From NCBI GenBank assembly GCA_016711205.1, contig JADJTM010000001.1, positions 1,426,001-1,490,000 on the forward strand: a DNA stretch of 64,000 bases. Direction: 5' to 3'. Positions within the stretch are counted from its first letter, which is position 1. Each line of letters starts with the position of its first letter. The DNA comes from Micropruina sp. GTDB taxonomy: Bacteria > Actinomycetota > Actinomycetes > Propionibacteriales > Propionibacteriaceae. Shown here piece by piece: positions 8,030 through 15,975 of the stretch. A program made the position numbers and the translations under genes. Below the pieces are notes generated by a model. The model saw only the letters and a program-made list of their open reading frames with translations. It made no database searches and had not been told where the DNA came from.

Positions 8030-8055
8030 ATTCCCGCCCCCACCGGGGCGGGAAT
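8030..8055 (+). terminator. Stem-loop terminator after the tRNA operon
   Basis: A perfect 11-bp stem (ATTCCCGCCCC / GGGGCGGGAAT) with a 4-base loop starts 7 bp after the tRNA-Val CCA. There is no long T-run, as is common in high-GC actinobacteria. Confidence 0.8.
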
Positions 8056-8426
8056 CCCACGTTCTGGGCCTCTCGCGCGCGGCTGATCGGTCGGGTCGGG
8101 TGCAACCTGCGACACGGTGGCCGAGGTCACACCGAACTCGACGTCCGCCGGCTGGTACCACCCCAGATCAGGCGGAACGCTCCGCGGCCAGACCAGCGAG
8201 CTCCGGCGTCCGACGCTTGGAGACGCCGTCCGTTGGGTGAGATTCTCAGGATACGCACAGCCTGGCGGTTGTCGATTGTCAGGAATGGGCCCCGAAATCT
8301 CACCAGAAGGACAGTTCGTCCGCATGGTGGACGTCGGATTTGCATCTGGTAATGCTGACAAGAAAAGGTTGGTGCTACGAAACCGGCAATGGAGCCGCAG
8401 GACATGTGACGCGAGAGAGGCACATC
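8056..8426. other. Intergenic region upstream of the CbiX-like gene
   Basis: About 370 bp. A 9-bp inverted repeat (GGTGAGATT near 8235 and AATCTCACC near 8295) is visible. No cobalamin-riboswitch B12 box or other known RNA motif was recognised. Confidence 0.4.
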
Positions 8427-9226
8427 ATGACCGCTCCAGCCTTGGTGATGGTGGGAATGGGCAGCACCGACGCCCAAGTGGCCCAGGTGGCGCTCTCCAT
8501 GAGACAGGGTCTGCAACGCATGCGCTCGGGTCTCTCGGTGCATTGCGCCTTTCTGCAGCAGTGCTCCCCCTCCCCCGCGCAGGTCGTCTCCCAACTGATC
8601 AAGCAGGGGGTGAACGAAATCGTGCTGGTGCCGCTGCAACTCACCCATGCGATCGACCCCGACGAGCGGGTGCTCGGGCAGGCCGCCAAGCTGCGCACCA
8701 TCCACCCCGAGCTGCGCATCCAGGTGTCGCGTCCGATCGGCCCCGAGGTCACCCTGCTGACCGTGCTCGATCAACGGCTGCGCGCGTCCCTGGGCGCCCA
8801 ACGGGTGCTCGAACTGGACGGGCTCGTGCTGTCGTCGGCTCGTAGCGGCGACGTCCGCGGCAACGCCCTGCTGGCCCGCCGCGCCCGGCAATGGTCCACC
8901 CACCATCGGCTGCCCTGCCTGACGGCCGTCGCAGACGGGACCGGTCCCTCGGTCTCGCAGGCCATCCAGGGCTGCGCGCCCAAGGTCGCCGGCACATCGC
9001 CGTGGGGTCGTTCTTTCTCACCGCCACCGAGTTGTTCCATGCGCAGGCCGACCTGGCAGAGCGCTGTGGCGCGGTGTCGGTCAGTGACCCCCTGGGCTCG
9101 GCGCGCGAAGTGATGGACCTGATTCTCGCCCGCTACGCCTTCGCCGCGATGGACCTGCTCGACGTCGATTTCGACGACCTCGAACAGGACGAACCCGCTC
9201 GCCACCTGAGCATCGTCAGCGCCTGA
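8427..9226 (+). pseudogene. Sirohydrochlorin/CbiX-type chelatase, interrupted by a frameshift
   Basis: Starting at ATG 8427, the first frame encodes the N-terminal chelatase repeat (APALVMVGMGSTDAQVAQVA; GVNEIVLVPLQLTHAIDPDE) and much of the second repeat up to DGTGPSVSQAIQ. The product then continues in the next frame (LRAQGRRHIAVGSFFLTATE ... SDPLGSAREVMDLILARYAF) to a stop at 9226. Joining them needs one extra base near 8969-8972. The restored protein is about 266 residues with the two-repeat CbiX/CbiK-like chelatase layout, whose enzymes insert Co or Fe into sirohydrochlorin. No other tetrapyrrole genes are nearby. It may be a real pseudogene or a sequencing indel. Confidence 0.72.
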
Positions 9227-9325
9227 CGCAGGACTCGTCCGGGCACCGTCCGATACCGTCAATCGGTGGTCGCTGCTGTCGCGACCTCCTGCGTTTCGGC
9301 AAGCCCAACGATCAGTCGACGAAGC

Positions 9326-9363
9326 GCGCACGAGCCCCCGCCAGATCGCGGGGGCTCGTGCGC
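9326..9363. terminator. Strong bidirectional stem-loop terminator
   Basis: A perfect 16-bp stem (GCGCACGAGCCCCCGC / GCGGGGGCTCGTGCGC) with a 6-base loop. It lies just past the stop of the minus-strand 47-residue gene and about 100 bp past the plus-strand chelatase gene, so it can serve both convergent transcripts. Confidence 0.85.
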
Positions 9364-9375
9364 TGTTGGCTCGCC

Positions 9376-9519
9376 TCAGCTGAACATGCTGACCCCGCCC
9401 GGGCCCACCAACAGCCCGACGACGATCAGCACGATGCCCCACAGCAACTGCTTGCGAATGATGGCCAGGACTCCCGAAATCACCAGTACCGCGGCAATGA
9501 TCCACAAAACCGTCGTCAT
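9376..9519 (-). CDS. 47-residue GPGG-motif membrane protein
   Basis: A small protein with two hydrophobic helices: VLWIIAAVLVISGVLAI, a short basic turn (IRKQ) and LLWGIVLIVVGLLVGPGG. It is conserved in style with actinobacterial small membrane proteins ending in a GPGG motif, whose function is unknown. A near-perfect AGGAGG lies five bases upstream of ATG 9519, and a strong stem-loop follows the stop, so a dedicated transcript is likely. Confidence 0.82.
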   Translation of the reverse strand: MTTVLWIIAAVLVISGVLAIIRKQLLWGIVLIVVGLLVGPGGVSMFS

Positions 9520-9663
9520 GCATGCCTCCTGAGTTCGACTACCTGGACCCACTCGGCGTGGAGCAGGTGGGCGTTCGCCCCGATCAGGCCATGCCTACGC
9601 CCCCAACTCTGGTTTGGCTACCCATCAAAAGGGTGGGTGAGGTGAAGCACCCCCGCGAGCAGC

Positions 9664-10554
9664 TCAGGCTTTGGCCACCCGCGCCTTCTCGGCTGCCACG
9701 TCGAAAGTCGCCTCCGGCCAGCTGAGGTCGAGCCCGATCAGGTGCTCGCGCAAGAGCTGGGCCACTGCCCAGTTGCGGTACCACTTGCGGTCGGCCGGAA
9801 CGACGAACCACGGGGCGTGATCGGTGTTGCAGCGCTCCAGCGCATCGGCGTAGGCCTGCTGGTAGGCGGGCCACTTGGCGCGCGCATCGACGTCACCGGG
9901 GTTGTATTTCCAGTACTTCTCCGGGCTCGACAACCGCGCCGCCAAGCGTGCCTTCTGCTCTTCGAAGGACACGTGCAGGAAGCACTTGATCATCGTGGTG
10001 CCCTCATCGGTGATCTTCTTCTCGAGCGCGTTGATCTCGTCATAGCGCTTGTTCCACTCACTGACCGGCACCAGCTGCTCGACCCGCACCACCAGCACGT
10101 CCTCGTACTGGGAGCGGTCGAAGATGCCGACCATGCCGGGATCGGGCAGCGCCTTCTTGATGCGCCACAGGTAGTGGTGCTTGCGCTCCTCGTCCGTCGG
10201 CGCCTTGAAAGAGGTGAGCTGAATGCCCTGCGGGTCGACCATGCCCATCGCGTTGCGAATCACGCCGCCCTTACCGGAGGTGTCCATGCCCTGCAGCAGC
10301 ACCAGCAGCCGGGGCGCCTGCTCGGGCGCCGATCGTCCGTTGGCGTACAGCCGTTCCTGCAGGTCGGAGATCTCGGGCCCGAGGGCCTGCGTGAGCGCCG
10401 GCGCATCCTGCTTGCCCTCGCCCGGGTAGCCGGGGGTCGAAGCGGTGTCGAGCTTCGACAGGTCCACGGGCCCGGACGGCAGCCGCAACAGCTGGGTCAC
10501 CGATTGGCTGGCGTGTGGGGACGACTCGGACTTCTTCTTATGTTTGGCTGCCAT
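9664..10554 (-). CDS. ppk2: Polyphosphate kinase 2 family protein
   Basis: This 296-residue cytosolic enzyme belongs to the PPK2 family, which transfers phosphate between polyphosphate and nucleotides. Visible motifs are the Walker A-like GMDTSGKGG (about 89-97), the Walker B-like IFDRSQYEDV (about 144-153) and a lid region with KYNPGDVDARAKWPAYQQAY. The basic N-terminus (KHKKKSE) is a family-typical extension. It is transcribed alone, with the ligase gene next upstream on the same strand. Whether it makes GTP/ATP or polyphosphate cannot be read from sequence. Confidence 0.92.
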   Translation of the reverse strand: MAAKHKKKSESSPHASQSVTQLLRLPSGPVDLSKLDTASTPGYPGEGKQDAPALTQALGPEISDLQERLYANGRSAPEQAPRLLVLLQGMDTSGKGGVIRNAMGMVDPQGIQLTSFKAPTDEERKHHYLWRIKKALPDPGMVGIFDRSQYEDVLVVRVEQLVPVSEWNKRYDEINALEKKITDEGTTMIKCFLHVSFEEQKARLAARLSSPEKYWKYNPGDVDARAKWPAYQQAYADALERCNTDHAPWFVVPADRKWYRNWAVAQLLREHLIGLDLSWPEATFDVAAEKARVAKA

Positions 10555-10618
10555 TCACCTAGTCTGACGCACCCACCCGGCTGTGGTCAGCAGGTAAGGC
10601 CGATGAGCTTTCGGTGCG

Positions 10619-11686
10619 TCACGCCTTCAACGCCAGGATGTCGGCCAGGTCATAGCCGACCGGCTCGTCGAGCTGCTCGTAGGTGCACGAACGGGGGTCG
10701 CGGTCGAGCCGCCACCGGTTGAACTGGGCGGTGTGCCGAAAGCGGACGCCCTCCATGTGTTCGTAGCGCACCTCGACCACCAGGTCCGGACGCAGCGGCG
10801 TGAACGACAGGTCCTTGCCGTTGTTCCAGCGGCTGAACTCGGAGTTGCGGGGCGTGCGGCCGCCTTCTTGCTGCCGCGCCCACGCCCACGGATGGTCGTC
10901 GAAGGTGGTGACCAGCGGCTGCAGTTCGGCGAACAACTCCTTGCGCCGGGCCAGCGGAAACGCGCCGATCACCCCGACCGAGACCAGTTCGTCCTGGTCG
11001 TTGTACAGGCCGAGCAGCAGCGAGCCGATCGCGTCGTCGGTGCCCTTGTGCAGCCGGTAGCCGGCCACCACACAGTCAGCGGTTCGCTGGTGCTTGATCT
11101 TGAACATGGTGCGCTTGTCGGGCTGGTAGGTGCCGCTCAGCGGCTTGGCCACCACCCCGTCCAGACCGGCGCCCTCGAACTGCTCGAACCAGTCCCGGGC
11201 CAGCTCCGGATCGCGCGTGGCCGGGGTCAGGTGGATCGGCGGCTGGGCGTGCGCCAGTGCAGATTCGAGCGCCGCCCGGCGCTCGGCGAATGGACGCGCG
11301 GTGAAGTCTTCGTCGCCCAGCGCCAGCAGGTCGAAGGCGACGAAGCTGGCCGGGGTCTTCTCGCTGAGCATCGTGATGCGGCTGGCCGCGGGGTGGATGC
11401 GTTGCTGCAGCACCTCGAACTCCAGCCGATCGCCGACCACCACGACGACTTCACCGTCCAGCACGCAGCGGGCCGGAACGTTCGCCTTCACCGCCTCGAC
11501 GATCTCGGGAAAGTACCGGGTCAGCGGACGTTCGTTGCGCGATCCGATCTCGACCTCGTCACCGTCGCGGAAGATGATGGAGCGGAAGCCGTCCCACTTG
11601 GGTTCGTAGGAGAGTTCTCCGGTGGGAATGGTGGGCACCGACTTGGCCAGCATCGGCTTGACCGGCGGCATCACGGGTAGCTGCAT
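10619..11686 (-). CDS. ligC: ATP-dependent DNA ligase (LigC type)
   Basis: The 355-residue ligase has the nucleotidyl-transfer motif I EPKWDGFR (Lys 30 is the AMP acceptor). Other visible motifs are RNERPLTRYFPEI, motif III-like CVLDGEVVVV, motif IV EGAGLDGVVAK, motif V MFKIKHQRTADCVV, and a C-terminal OB-fold (PDLVVEVRYEHMEG). Its length and the QLPVMPPVKPMLA start match mycobacterial LigC, used in end joining and repair. The start is ATG 11686; ATG 11695 would add MAP. A LigD-type polymerase lies about 2 kb away, but no ku gene is in the window. Confidence 0.92.
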   Translation of the reverse strand: MQLPVMPPVKPMLAKSVPTIPTGELSYEPKWDGFRSIIFRDGDEVEIGSRNERPLTRYFPEIVEAVKANVPARCVLDGEVVVVVGDRLEFEVLQQRIHPAASRITMLSEKTPASFVAFDLLALGDEDFTARPFAERRAALESALAHAQPPIHLTPATRDPELARDWFEQFEGAGLDGVVAKPLSGTYQPDKRTMFKIKHQRTADCVVAGYRLHKGTDDAIGSLLLGLYNDQDELVSVGVIGAFPLARRKELFAELQPLVTTFDDHPWAWARQQEGGRTPRNSEFSRWNNGKDLSFTPLRPDLVVEVRYEHMEGVRFRHTAQFNRWRLDRDPRSCTYEQLDEPVGYDLADILALKA

Positions 11687-11788
11687 GGGTGCCATTGTGC
11701 AGGCGATCCCCGACAACGACTCCCCCTGCGCCGGTGGTCGTGGTTCGATGAGGCTTCGGGGAACAACACGCAACGAGGAGGGACCACC

Positions 11789-12406
11789 ATGTCCGACGAT
11801 GCCCTGATCCTGGACCCGGCCAAGACCGCCGTGGTGCTGATCGAGTACCAGAACGAGTTCGCCAGCGAGGGCGGCGTGCTGCACGGCGCGGTGGAGGGTG
11901 TGATGCAGAGCACCGGCATGCTCGACAACACCTTGGCCTTCGTCGAGAAGGCGCGGGCGGCCGGCGTCACGATCATGCATGCGCCGATCACGTTCGCGCC
12001 CGGCTACGCCGAACTGACCCGGCACCCCTACGGCATCCTGGCCGGTGTGGTGGGCGGCAACGCCTTCGTCAAGGGCACCTGGGGAGCCGCCATCGTGGAC
12101 GACCTGGCACCGTCCGAGGGTGACATCCTGATCGAGGGCAAGCGCGGGCTGGACACTTTCGCGAGCACCAACCTCGACTTCATCCTGCGCAGCAAGGGCA
12201 TCGACACCGTGATTCTGGGCGGCTTCCTGACCAATTGCTGCGTGGAGTCGACGATGCGCAGCGCCTACGAGAACGGCTATCGGGTGATCACGCTGACCGA
12301 CTGCGTCGCGGCGACCTCAGCCGAGGAGCACGAGAACGCGATCCGGTTCGACTACCCGATGTTCAGCCATCCGCTGACCTCGGACCAGGTCGCCGCGGCA
12401 CTGTAG
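11789..12406 (+). CDS. Isochorismatase-like cysteine hydrolase
   Basis: The 205-residue protein has the isochorismatase fold. The usual catalytic triad is Asp-Lys-Cys. Here Lys is in EGKRGLD (about 118) and Cys in GFLTNCCVESTMR (about 150-151). The first acidic position falls in LIEYQNEF, where the common IDMQ aspartate appears as Glu. This IEYQ variant occurs in a subgroup of the family with unknown substrate. GAGGAGG lies upstream of ATG 11789. It is divergent from ligC, with 102 bp between the starts. Confidence 0.85.
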   Translation: MSDDALILDPAKTAVVLIEYQNEFASEGGVLHGAVEGVMQSTGMLDNTLAFVEKARAAGVTIMHAPITFAPGYAELTRHPYGILAGVVGGNAFVKGTWGAAIVDDLAPSEGDILIEGKRGLDTFASTNLDFILRSKGIDTVILGGFLTNCCVESTMRSAYENGYRVITLTDCVAATSAEEHENAIRFDYPMFSHPLTSDQVAAAL

Positions 12407-12424
12407 CGGCCGGTTACGCGGCGA

Positions 12425-12697
12425 TCACGGCCACAGCAGCACCGCGTACAGGAAGGCCGCGTAGGTGATGCCGGCGCTCACCGCCAGCACCTGCGATGCG
12501 GTGGTCCACGAGCGTCGCCAGGCGGCGATGGTGAACGCGGCGCACAGCAGCGCCCACACGACCGTGTGACCGGCGTCGACGATCAGGCGGCGCACGCCGG
12601 TGGCGGCGGGCACATCGACACCGTCACCCACGGTCGCGAAGGCCGCGGTCACCGCCAGCGACGCCACGGCGGCCAGGGCGAACGGCCAGCGCTTCAC
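12425..12697 (-). CDS. Three-helix membrane protein co-translated with a PadR regulator
   Basis: A 90-residue protein with predicted membrane helices at about 5-22, 42-60 and 68-89. A conserved-looking RRLIVDAGHTVVWALLCAAF segment contains a possible buried His. GTG 12697 overlaps the TGA of the PadR gene by four bases (GTGA), so the pair is translationally coupled. A regulator-membrane protein pairing suggests that it is part of the PadR regulon, possibly the response it controls. Function unknown. Confidence 0.75.
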   Translation of the reverse strand: MKRWPFALAAVASLAVTAAFATVGDGVDVPAATGVRRLIVDAGHTVVWALLCAAFTIAAWRRSWTTASQVLAVSAGITYAAFLYAVLLWP

Positions 12698-13233
12698 GAC
12701 GACACCTGCAACAGATGGTCGAGCCAGGCGTCCCTTAGTCGTTGTGCTCGCACGCCGTAGTCGAGGGTGGCCCGCTGATAGCCGAACGTCGCTCGGTGCT
12801 GCTCGGGAACAGTCGCAGCGATCGAGTCGAGTTCACTCGCCAGCGCCTGCAGGCTCGCCAATTCGCGACCCGCGCAGGCTTTCGCGGCCTCGAGCACGGC
12901 CACCCGGTCGGCGGCCAGATCGAGCCGACCCAGCAGAAACACCTTGGCCAGAATCGTCGTTTCCGCCTCCTGACCAGGGGGTATGGGCTCCAGCATCCAG
13001 TCGCGCCAGCTCCGCCGCCCGTCGTCAGTGACCTGATAGAGACGCTTGCCGCGCGCAGAATCGCTGACGGCGTGGACGGTCACCGCCCCAACATCGACAA
13101 GTTGCTTCAGCGCGCGCTGAATGCTGCCGAAACTGGCGCTGTAGAACAACGAGATGCCCGCCGTGAACCGTTTGCGCACGTCGTACAGCGACAACGGACC
13201 GCTCAGCAGCAGGCCCAGGATCACGAACCGCAT
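12694..13233 (-). CDS. PadR family transcriptional regulator
   Basis: The 179-residue regulator has an N-terminal winged helix (MRFVILGLLLSGPLSLYDVR, recognition region YSASFGSIQRALKQLVDVGA, wing RLYQVTDDGRRSW) and a C-terminal helical dimerisation domain typical of longer PadR proteins. Such proteins usually repress their own operon and release it on ligand binding. A perfect 10-bp inverted repeat overlaps its promoter, which supports autoregulation. The next gene overlaps its stop. Confidence 0.88.
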   Translation of the reverse strand: MRFVILGLLLSGPLSLYDVRKRFTAGISLFYSASFGSIQRALKQLVDVGAVTVHAVSDSARGKRLYQVTDDGRRSWRDWMLEPIPPGQEAETTILAKVFLLGRLDLAADRVAVLEAAKACAGRELASLQALASELDSIAATVPEQHRATFGYQRATLDYGVRAQRLRDAWLDHLLQVSS

Positions 13234-13248
13234 GGCGCCACTACCCTT

Positions 13249-13280
13249 CTATGAGGTACGCCGCTCAATATACCTCATAG
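13249..13280. promoter_or_regulatory. Palindromic operator and promoter of the PadR operon
   Basis: Arms CTATGAGGTA (13249-13258) and TACCTCATAG (13271-13280) form a perfect 10-bp inverted repeat with a 12-bp spacer. On the minus strand a TATATT -10 element (13272-13267) overlaps the distal arm, and the proximal arm lies near the expected start of transcription. This is the arrangement expected of an autorepressor site for the adjacent PadR protein. Confidence 0.75.
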
Positions 13281-13299
13281 ACCCGTATGCGCGCGCGGC

Positions 13300-13765
13300 C
13301 CTCCCGGCGGACCGTCTCGTGATCCCGGCGCACGCCGGGGCCACCTCCACTCCGCGGCAACCAGACGCAACCGGGGCGTCCGGGCGGAGATCCCGGCGTT
13401 GACGGGTGTGCGCGGCAGAGATCCCGGCATTCGCCGGGATGACGGGGCTCGCCGGGATGACGGGTGAAGGACGGGTCTCGACAGGGTGCACCTCCACTCC
13501 GCACCGCAACCGGAGCGTCCGGCGGAGATCCCGGCATTCGCCGGGATGACGGTGTGCGCGGCAGAGATCCCGGCATTCGCCGGGATGACGGGGCTCGCCG
13601 GGATGACGGGCTTCGCCGGGATGACGGGTGAAGGACGGGTCTCGACAGGGTGCACCTCCACTCCGCACCGCAACCGGGGCGTCCGGCGGAGATCCCGGCA
13701 TTCGCCGGGATGACGGGGCTCGCCTGGACGACGGGCTTCGCCGGGGTGACGGCCGAAGGACGGGT
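13300..13765. repeat. REP-like palindromic repeat array 1
   Basis: Four intact copies of a 25-bp palindromic unit (GATCCCGGCATTCGCCGGGA + TGACG; arms ATCCCGGC/GCCGGGAT, loop ATTC) lie at 13420-13444, 13527-13551, 13566-13590 and 13691-13715. Degenerate copies and half-units (CGCCGGGATGACGGG) surround them. A longer block containing GGACGGGTCTCGACAGGGTG is itself repeated about 164 bp apart (13455 and 13630). All intact copies have the same orientation. The array fills the gap between the PadR operator and the polymerase stop. All frames stay open through it, so long reading frames here are artefacts. Confidence 0.88.
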
Positions 13766-13789
13766 CTAGACACGCTCGACCAGCGGACC

Positions 13790-14842
13790 CTACGTCCAGT
13801 TGGCCTCGTTCTTCTTGGACGGCTGGACGCGCGGCGGCTCGCCCGGCATTTTGGGGTACTCGGGGGGATAGGGCATCTCCGCTCCCCCCTCGGCATCGTC
13901 GGCCGCGTACCACTCCAGGGCGGTGGTGATCGGGGCCGGGTCGGAGGCGTACAACGACGCCCAGGGGTCCCCCTGCTCGGCGAACCGGGCCGGCATGGTG
14001 AGCAGCGTGAAGTCGTCCGGGCTGACGGAAGGCAGCTCGTCCCAGGCCAGGGGTGCCGAGACCCGTCCGGCCGGCGTGGGCCGGATCGAGTAGGCAGAGG
14101 TCATCAGCCGGTCGCGCGCCATCTGGTTGAAGTCGACGAAGATCCGCGCGCCGCGCTCTTCCTTCCACCAGTTCACCGTGACCTGTTCGGGCATCCGCCG
14201 GGCGAGCGCCCGTCCGATCGCGATGGCGGCGTGCCGGGCATCGATGAAGTCGGCGGGCACGATCGGCGCAAACACGTGCACGCCGCGTCCGCCGCTGGTC
14301 TTGGGAAACCCGGTCAGCCCGGCCTCGTCCAGCACCTCGCGCAACACCAGGGCGGCCGCCACGGCAGCTGCGAAATCGGTGCCCGGCTGCGGGTCCAGGT
14401 CGATGCGCAGTTGATCGACCAGGTCGGTCTGGGGAGCCCGCACCGGCCAGGGGTGGAAGCGCAGCGTGCCCAGGTTGACCATCCACAGGATCGTGGCGAG
14501 GTCGGCCGGGCAGACCTGCTGCGCCGGACGTCCGGACGGGAACCGGACCGTCGCCGTCTGCACCCAGTCGGGCACCGCCTTCGGTGCGCGCTTCTGGTAG
14601 AACGCGTCGCCGTCGGGGTTCTCTTTGCTGACCAGTGACGACCCCTCACCCACGCCGCCGGGCCAGCGTTCCATGGTGGTCGGACGGTCCTTGAGCGCCG
14701 CCAGAATGCCGGGGCCGACGCTGAGGAAATACTCAGCCACCTGCAGCTTGTTCAACCCAAGAGCGGCGAAGTACGGCTTACTGGGGCTGGAGATGCGGAC
14801 GCTACGTCCGTCCACGGTCAACTCGACGGGGGCCTCAGGCAT
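13790..14842 (-). CDS. ligD: LigD-type primase-polymerase (PolDom)
   Basis: The 350-residue protein matches the stand-alone polymerase domain of LigD: SSPSKPYFAALGLNKLQVAE, RFPSGRP, RIDLDPQPGTDF (catalytic Asp-x-Asp), FPKTSGGRGVHVFAP, FVDFNQMARDRLMTSAYSIR and APLAWDEL. This archaeo-eukaryotic-primase-fold enzyme fills gaps with rNTPs during non-homologous end joining. No ligase or nuclease domain is fused. The LigC ligase 2 kb away could complement it. The start at ATG 14842 gives the usual N-terminus. It is divergent from msrB. Confidence 0.92.
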   Translation of the reverse strand: MPEAPVELTVDGRSVRISSPSKPYFAALGLNKLQVAEYFLSVGPGILAALKDRPTTMERWPGGVGEGSSLVSKENPDGDAFYQKRAPKAVPDWVQTATVRFPSGRPAQQVCPADLATILWMVNLGTLRFHPWPVRAPQTDLVDQLRIDLDPQPGTDFAAAVAAALVLREVLDEAGLTGFPKTSGGRGVHVFAPIVPADFIDARHAAIAIGRALARRMPEQVTVNWWKEERGARIFVDFNQMARDRLMTSAYSIRPTPAGRVSAPLAWDELPSVSPDDFTLLTMPARFAEQGDPWASLYASDPAPITTALEWYAADDAEGGAEMPYPPEYPKMPGEPPRVQPSKKNEANWT

Positions 14843-14910
14843 GCCGCTCAGACTACGCACCTAGTCTGGATGCACCCAGTACGAGCGGCCAGGCAGGGCA
14901 AGGAGATCGC

Positions 14911-15324
14911 ATGCAACTCGATCCGAAGCAGTTCAAGACACCGGAGCAGTGGCGGGCAGAACTGACGCCGCAGGAGTACCACGTGCTGCGCGAGGCGGGC
15001 ACCGAGCGTCCGTTCACCGGGCAGTACACCGACACCACCACCAAGGGCACTTACTACTGCCGCGGCTGCGGCGCCAAGCTGTTCACCAGCGACACCAAGT
15101 TCGAGTCGCACTGCGGCTGGCCGAGCTTCTTCGCCCCCGAGCTCGACAGCGTGCGCTACATCGAGGACAGGTCGATGTGGCAGACCCGCACCGAGGTGCG
15201 CTGCGCCAGCTGCGACTCGCATCTGGGGCACGTGTTCACCGGCGAGGGGTACGGCACCCCCACGGACAAGCGGTACTGCATCAACTCGATCAGCCTGAAG
15301 CTCGAGCCCGAGACGTCTGCGTGA
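14911..15324 (+). CDS. msrB: Peptide-methionine (R)-S-oxide reductase
   Basis: This 137-residue MsrB repairs methionine-R-sulfoxide in proteins. It has two zinc-binding CxxC pairs (Cys 50/53 in YYCRGCG and Cys 98/101 in RCASCD), the substrate motif HCGWPSFF, GHVFTGEG, and the catalytic Cys 123 in RYCINS. The resolving-Cys position common in some MsrBs is not evident, so reduction probably uses thioredoxin directly. An AAGGAG upstream of ATG 14911 gives good initiation. Confidence 0.96.
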   Translation: MQLDPKQFKTPEQWRAELTPQEYHVLREAGTERPFTGQYTDTTTKGTYYCRGCGAKLFTSDTKFESHCGWPSFFAPELDSVRYIEDRSMWQTRTEVRCASCDSHLGHVFTGEGYGTPTDKRYCINSISLKLEPETSA

Positions 15325-15408
15325 CGGTTGCGCTCCTCCCGGCGAGTCCCCGCCCGAGACAGCGATCCACGGCTTAGATTCTCAACCGTGGGAGGAGCGC
15401 GAAAGACC

Positions 15409-15975
15409 ATGGCTGATAGCCCTCGGCTGTTCGACGAAGCGGTGGCCGCGCTGCAAGCCATGCACTGGCGTCCCGAGTTGGTGATCGAGGAAATCCCGGC
15501 ACCGCAGCGCATCGCGCCCCATGCGGTCGCGGTGGCGGCTGAGGTGGTCTCCGACGGCGAGGACCTCGGCAATGGACGGCTCGTGCTGCTGCACGACCCC
15601 GCCGGCAACCCGTCGTGGGACGGCGATTTCCGGTGCGTCACCTACGCCCGGGCCGAGGTGGATGCCGAAATGGTCGTCGACCCGCTGCTCACCGAGGTGG
15701 GCTGGTCGTGGCTGACCGACGCACTGGACCGCTACGACGCCGCGTACACCGCTCCGAGCGGCACCGTCACCGCAGTTTCGTCGCGCGCGTTCGGCGCCAT
15801 GTCGTCCGACCCGCCGCGCGCCGAGGTCGAGATTCGCGCCTCGTGGACGCCGCTGGTCAGCTCGGCCGACGACATCACCCGGCATCTGACGAGCTGGTCG
15901 GAGTTGCTGTGCACCACGGCCGGCCTGCCCCCGCTGCCTGCGGGCGTGGTGGTCATGTCCCGGCGACGCCGGTGA
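15409..15975 (+). CDS. DUF3000 family protein
   Basis: The 188-residue protein matches the actinobacterial DUF3000 family: FDEAVAALQAMHWRPELVIE, EEIPAPQRIAPHAVAV, GRLVLLHDPAGNPSWDGDFR, TEVGWSWLTDAL, and a C-terminal ITRHLTSWSELLCTTAGLPP. It is cytosolic with no known function. GGAGGAG upstream supports ATG 15409. Its TGA overlaps the GTG of the RNase D-like gene by four bases. DUF3000-RNase D-dxs is a conserved actinobacterial neighbourhood. Confidence 0.9.
   Translation: MADSPRLFDEAVAALQAMHWRPELVIEEIPAPQRIAPHAVAVAAEVVSDGEDLGNGRLVLLHDPAGNPSWDGDFRCVTYARAEVDAEMVVDPLLTEVGWSWLTDALDRYDAAYTAPSGTVTAVSSRAFGAMSSDPPRAEVEIRASWTPLVSSADDITRHLTSWSELLCTTAGLPPLPAGVVVMSRRRR

Noticed and set aside
8056..8426. 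A cobalamin riboswitch upstream of the CbiX-like gene
   Set aside because: No B12-box-like motif could be found. Only a weak 9-bp inverted repeat is present.
9522..9725. A 67-residue plus-strand ORF overlapping the start of the small membrane gene
   Set aside because: It is antisense to the small membrane gene and ppk2, with composition of a shadow frame and no ribosome-binding site.
13260..13800. Several long open frames across the repeat array (for example proteins with HPGECRDL repeats)
   Set aside because: All frames are open because the palindrome has few stop codons. The frames lack family similarity and ribosome-binding sites.
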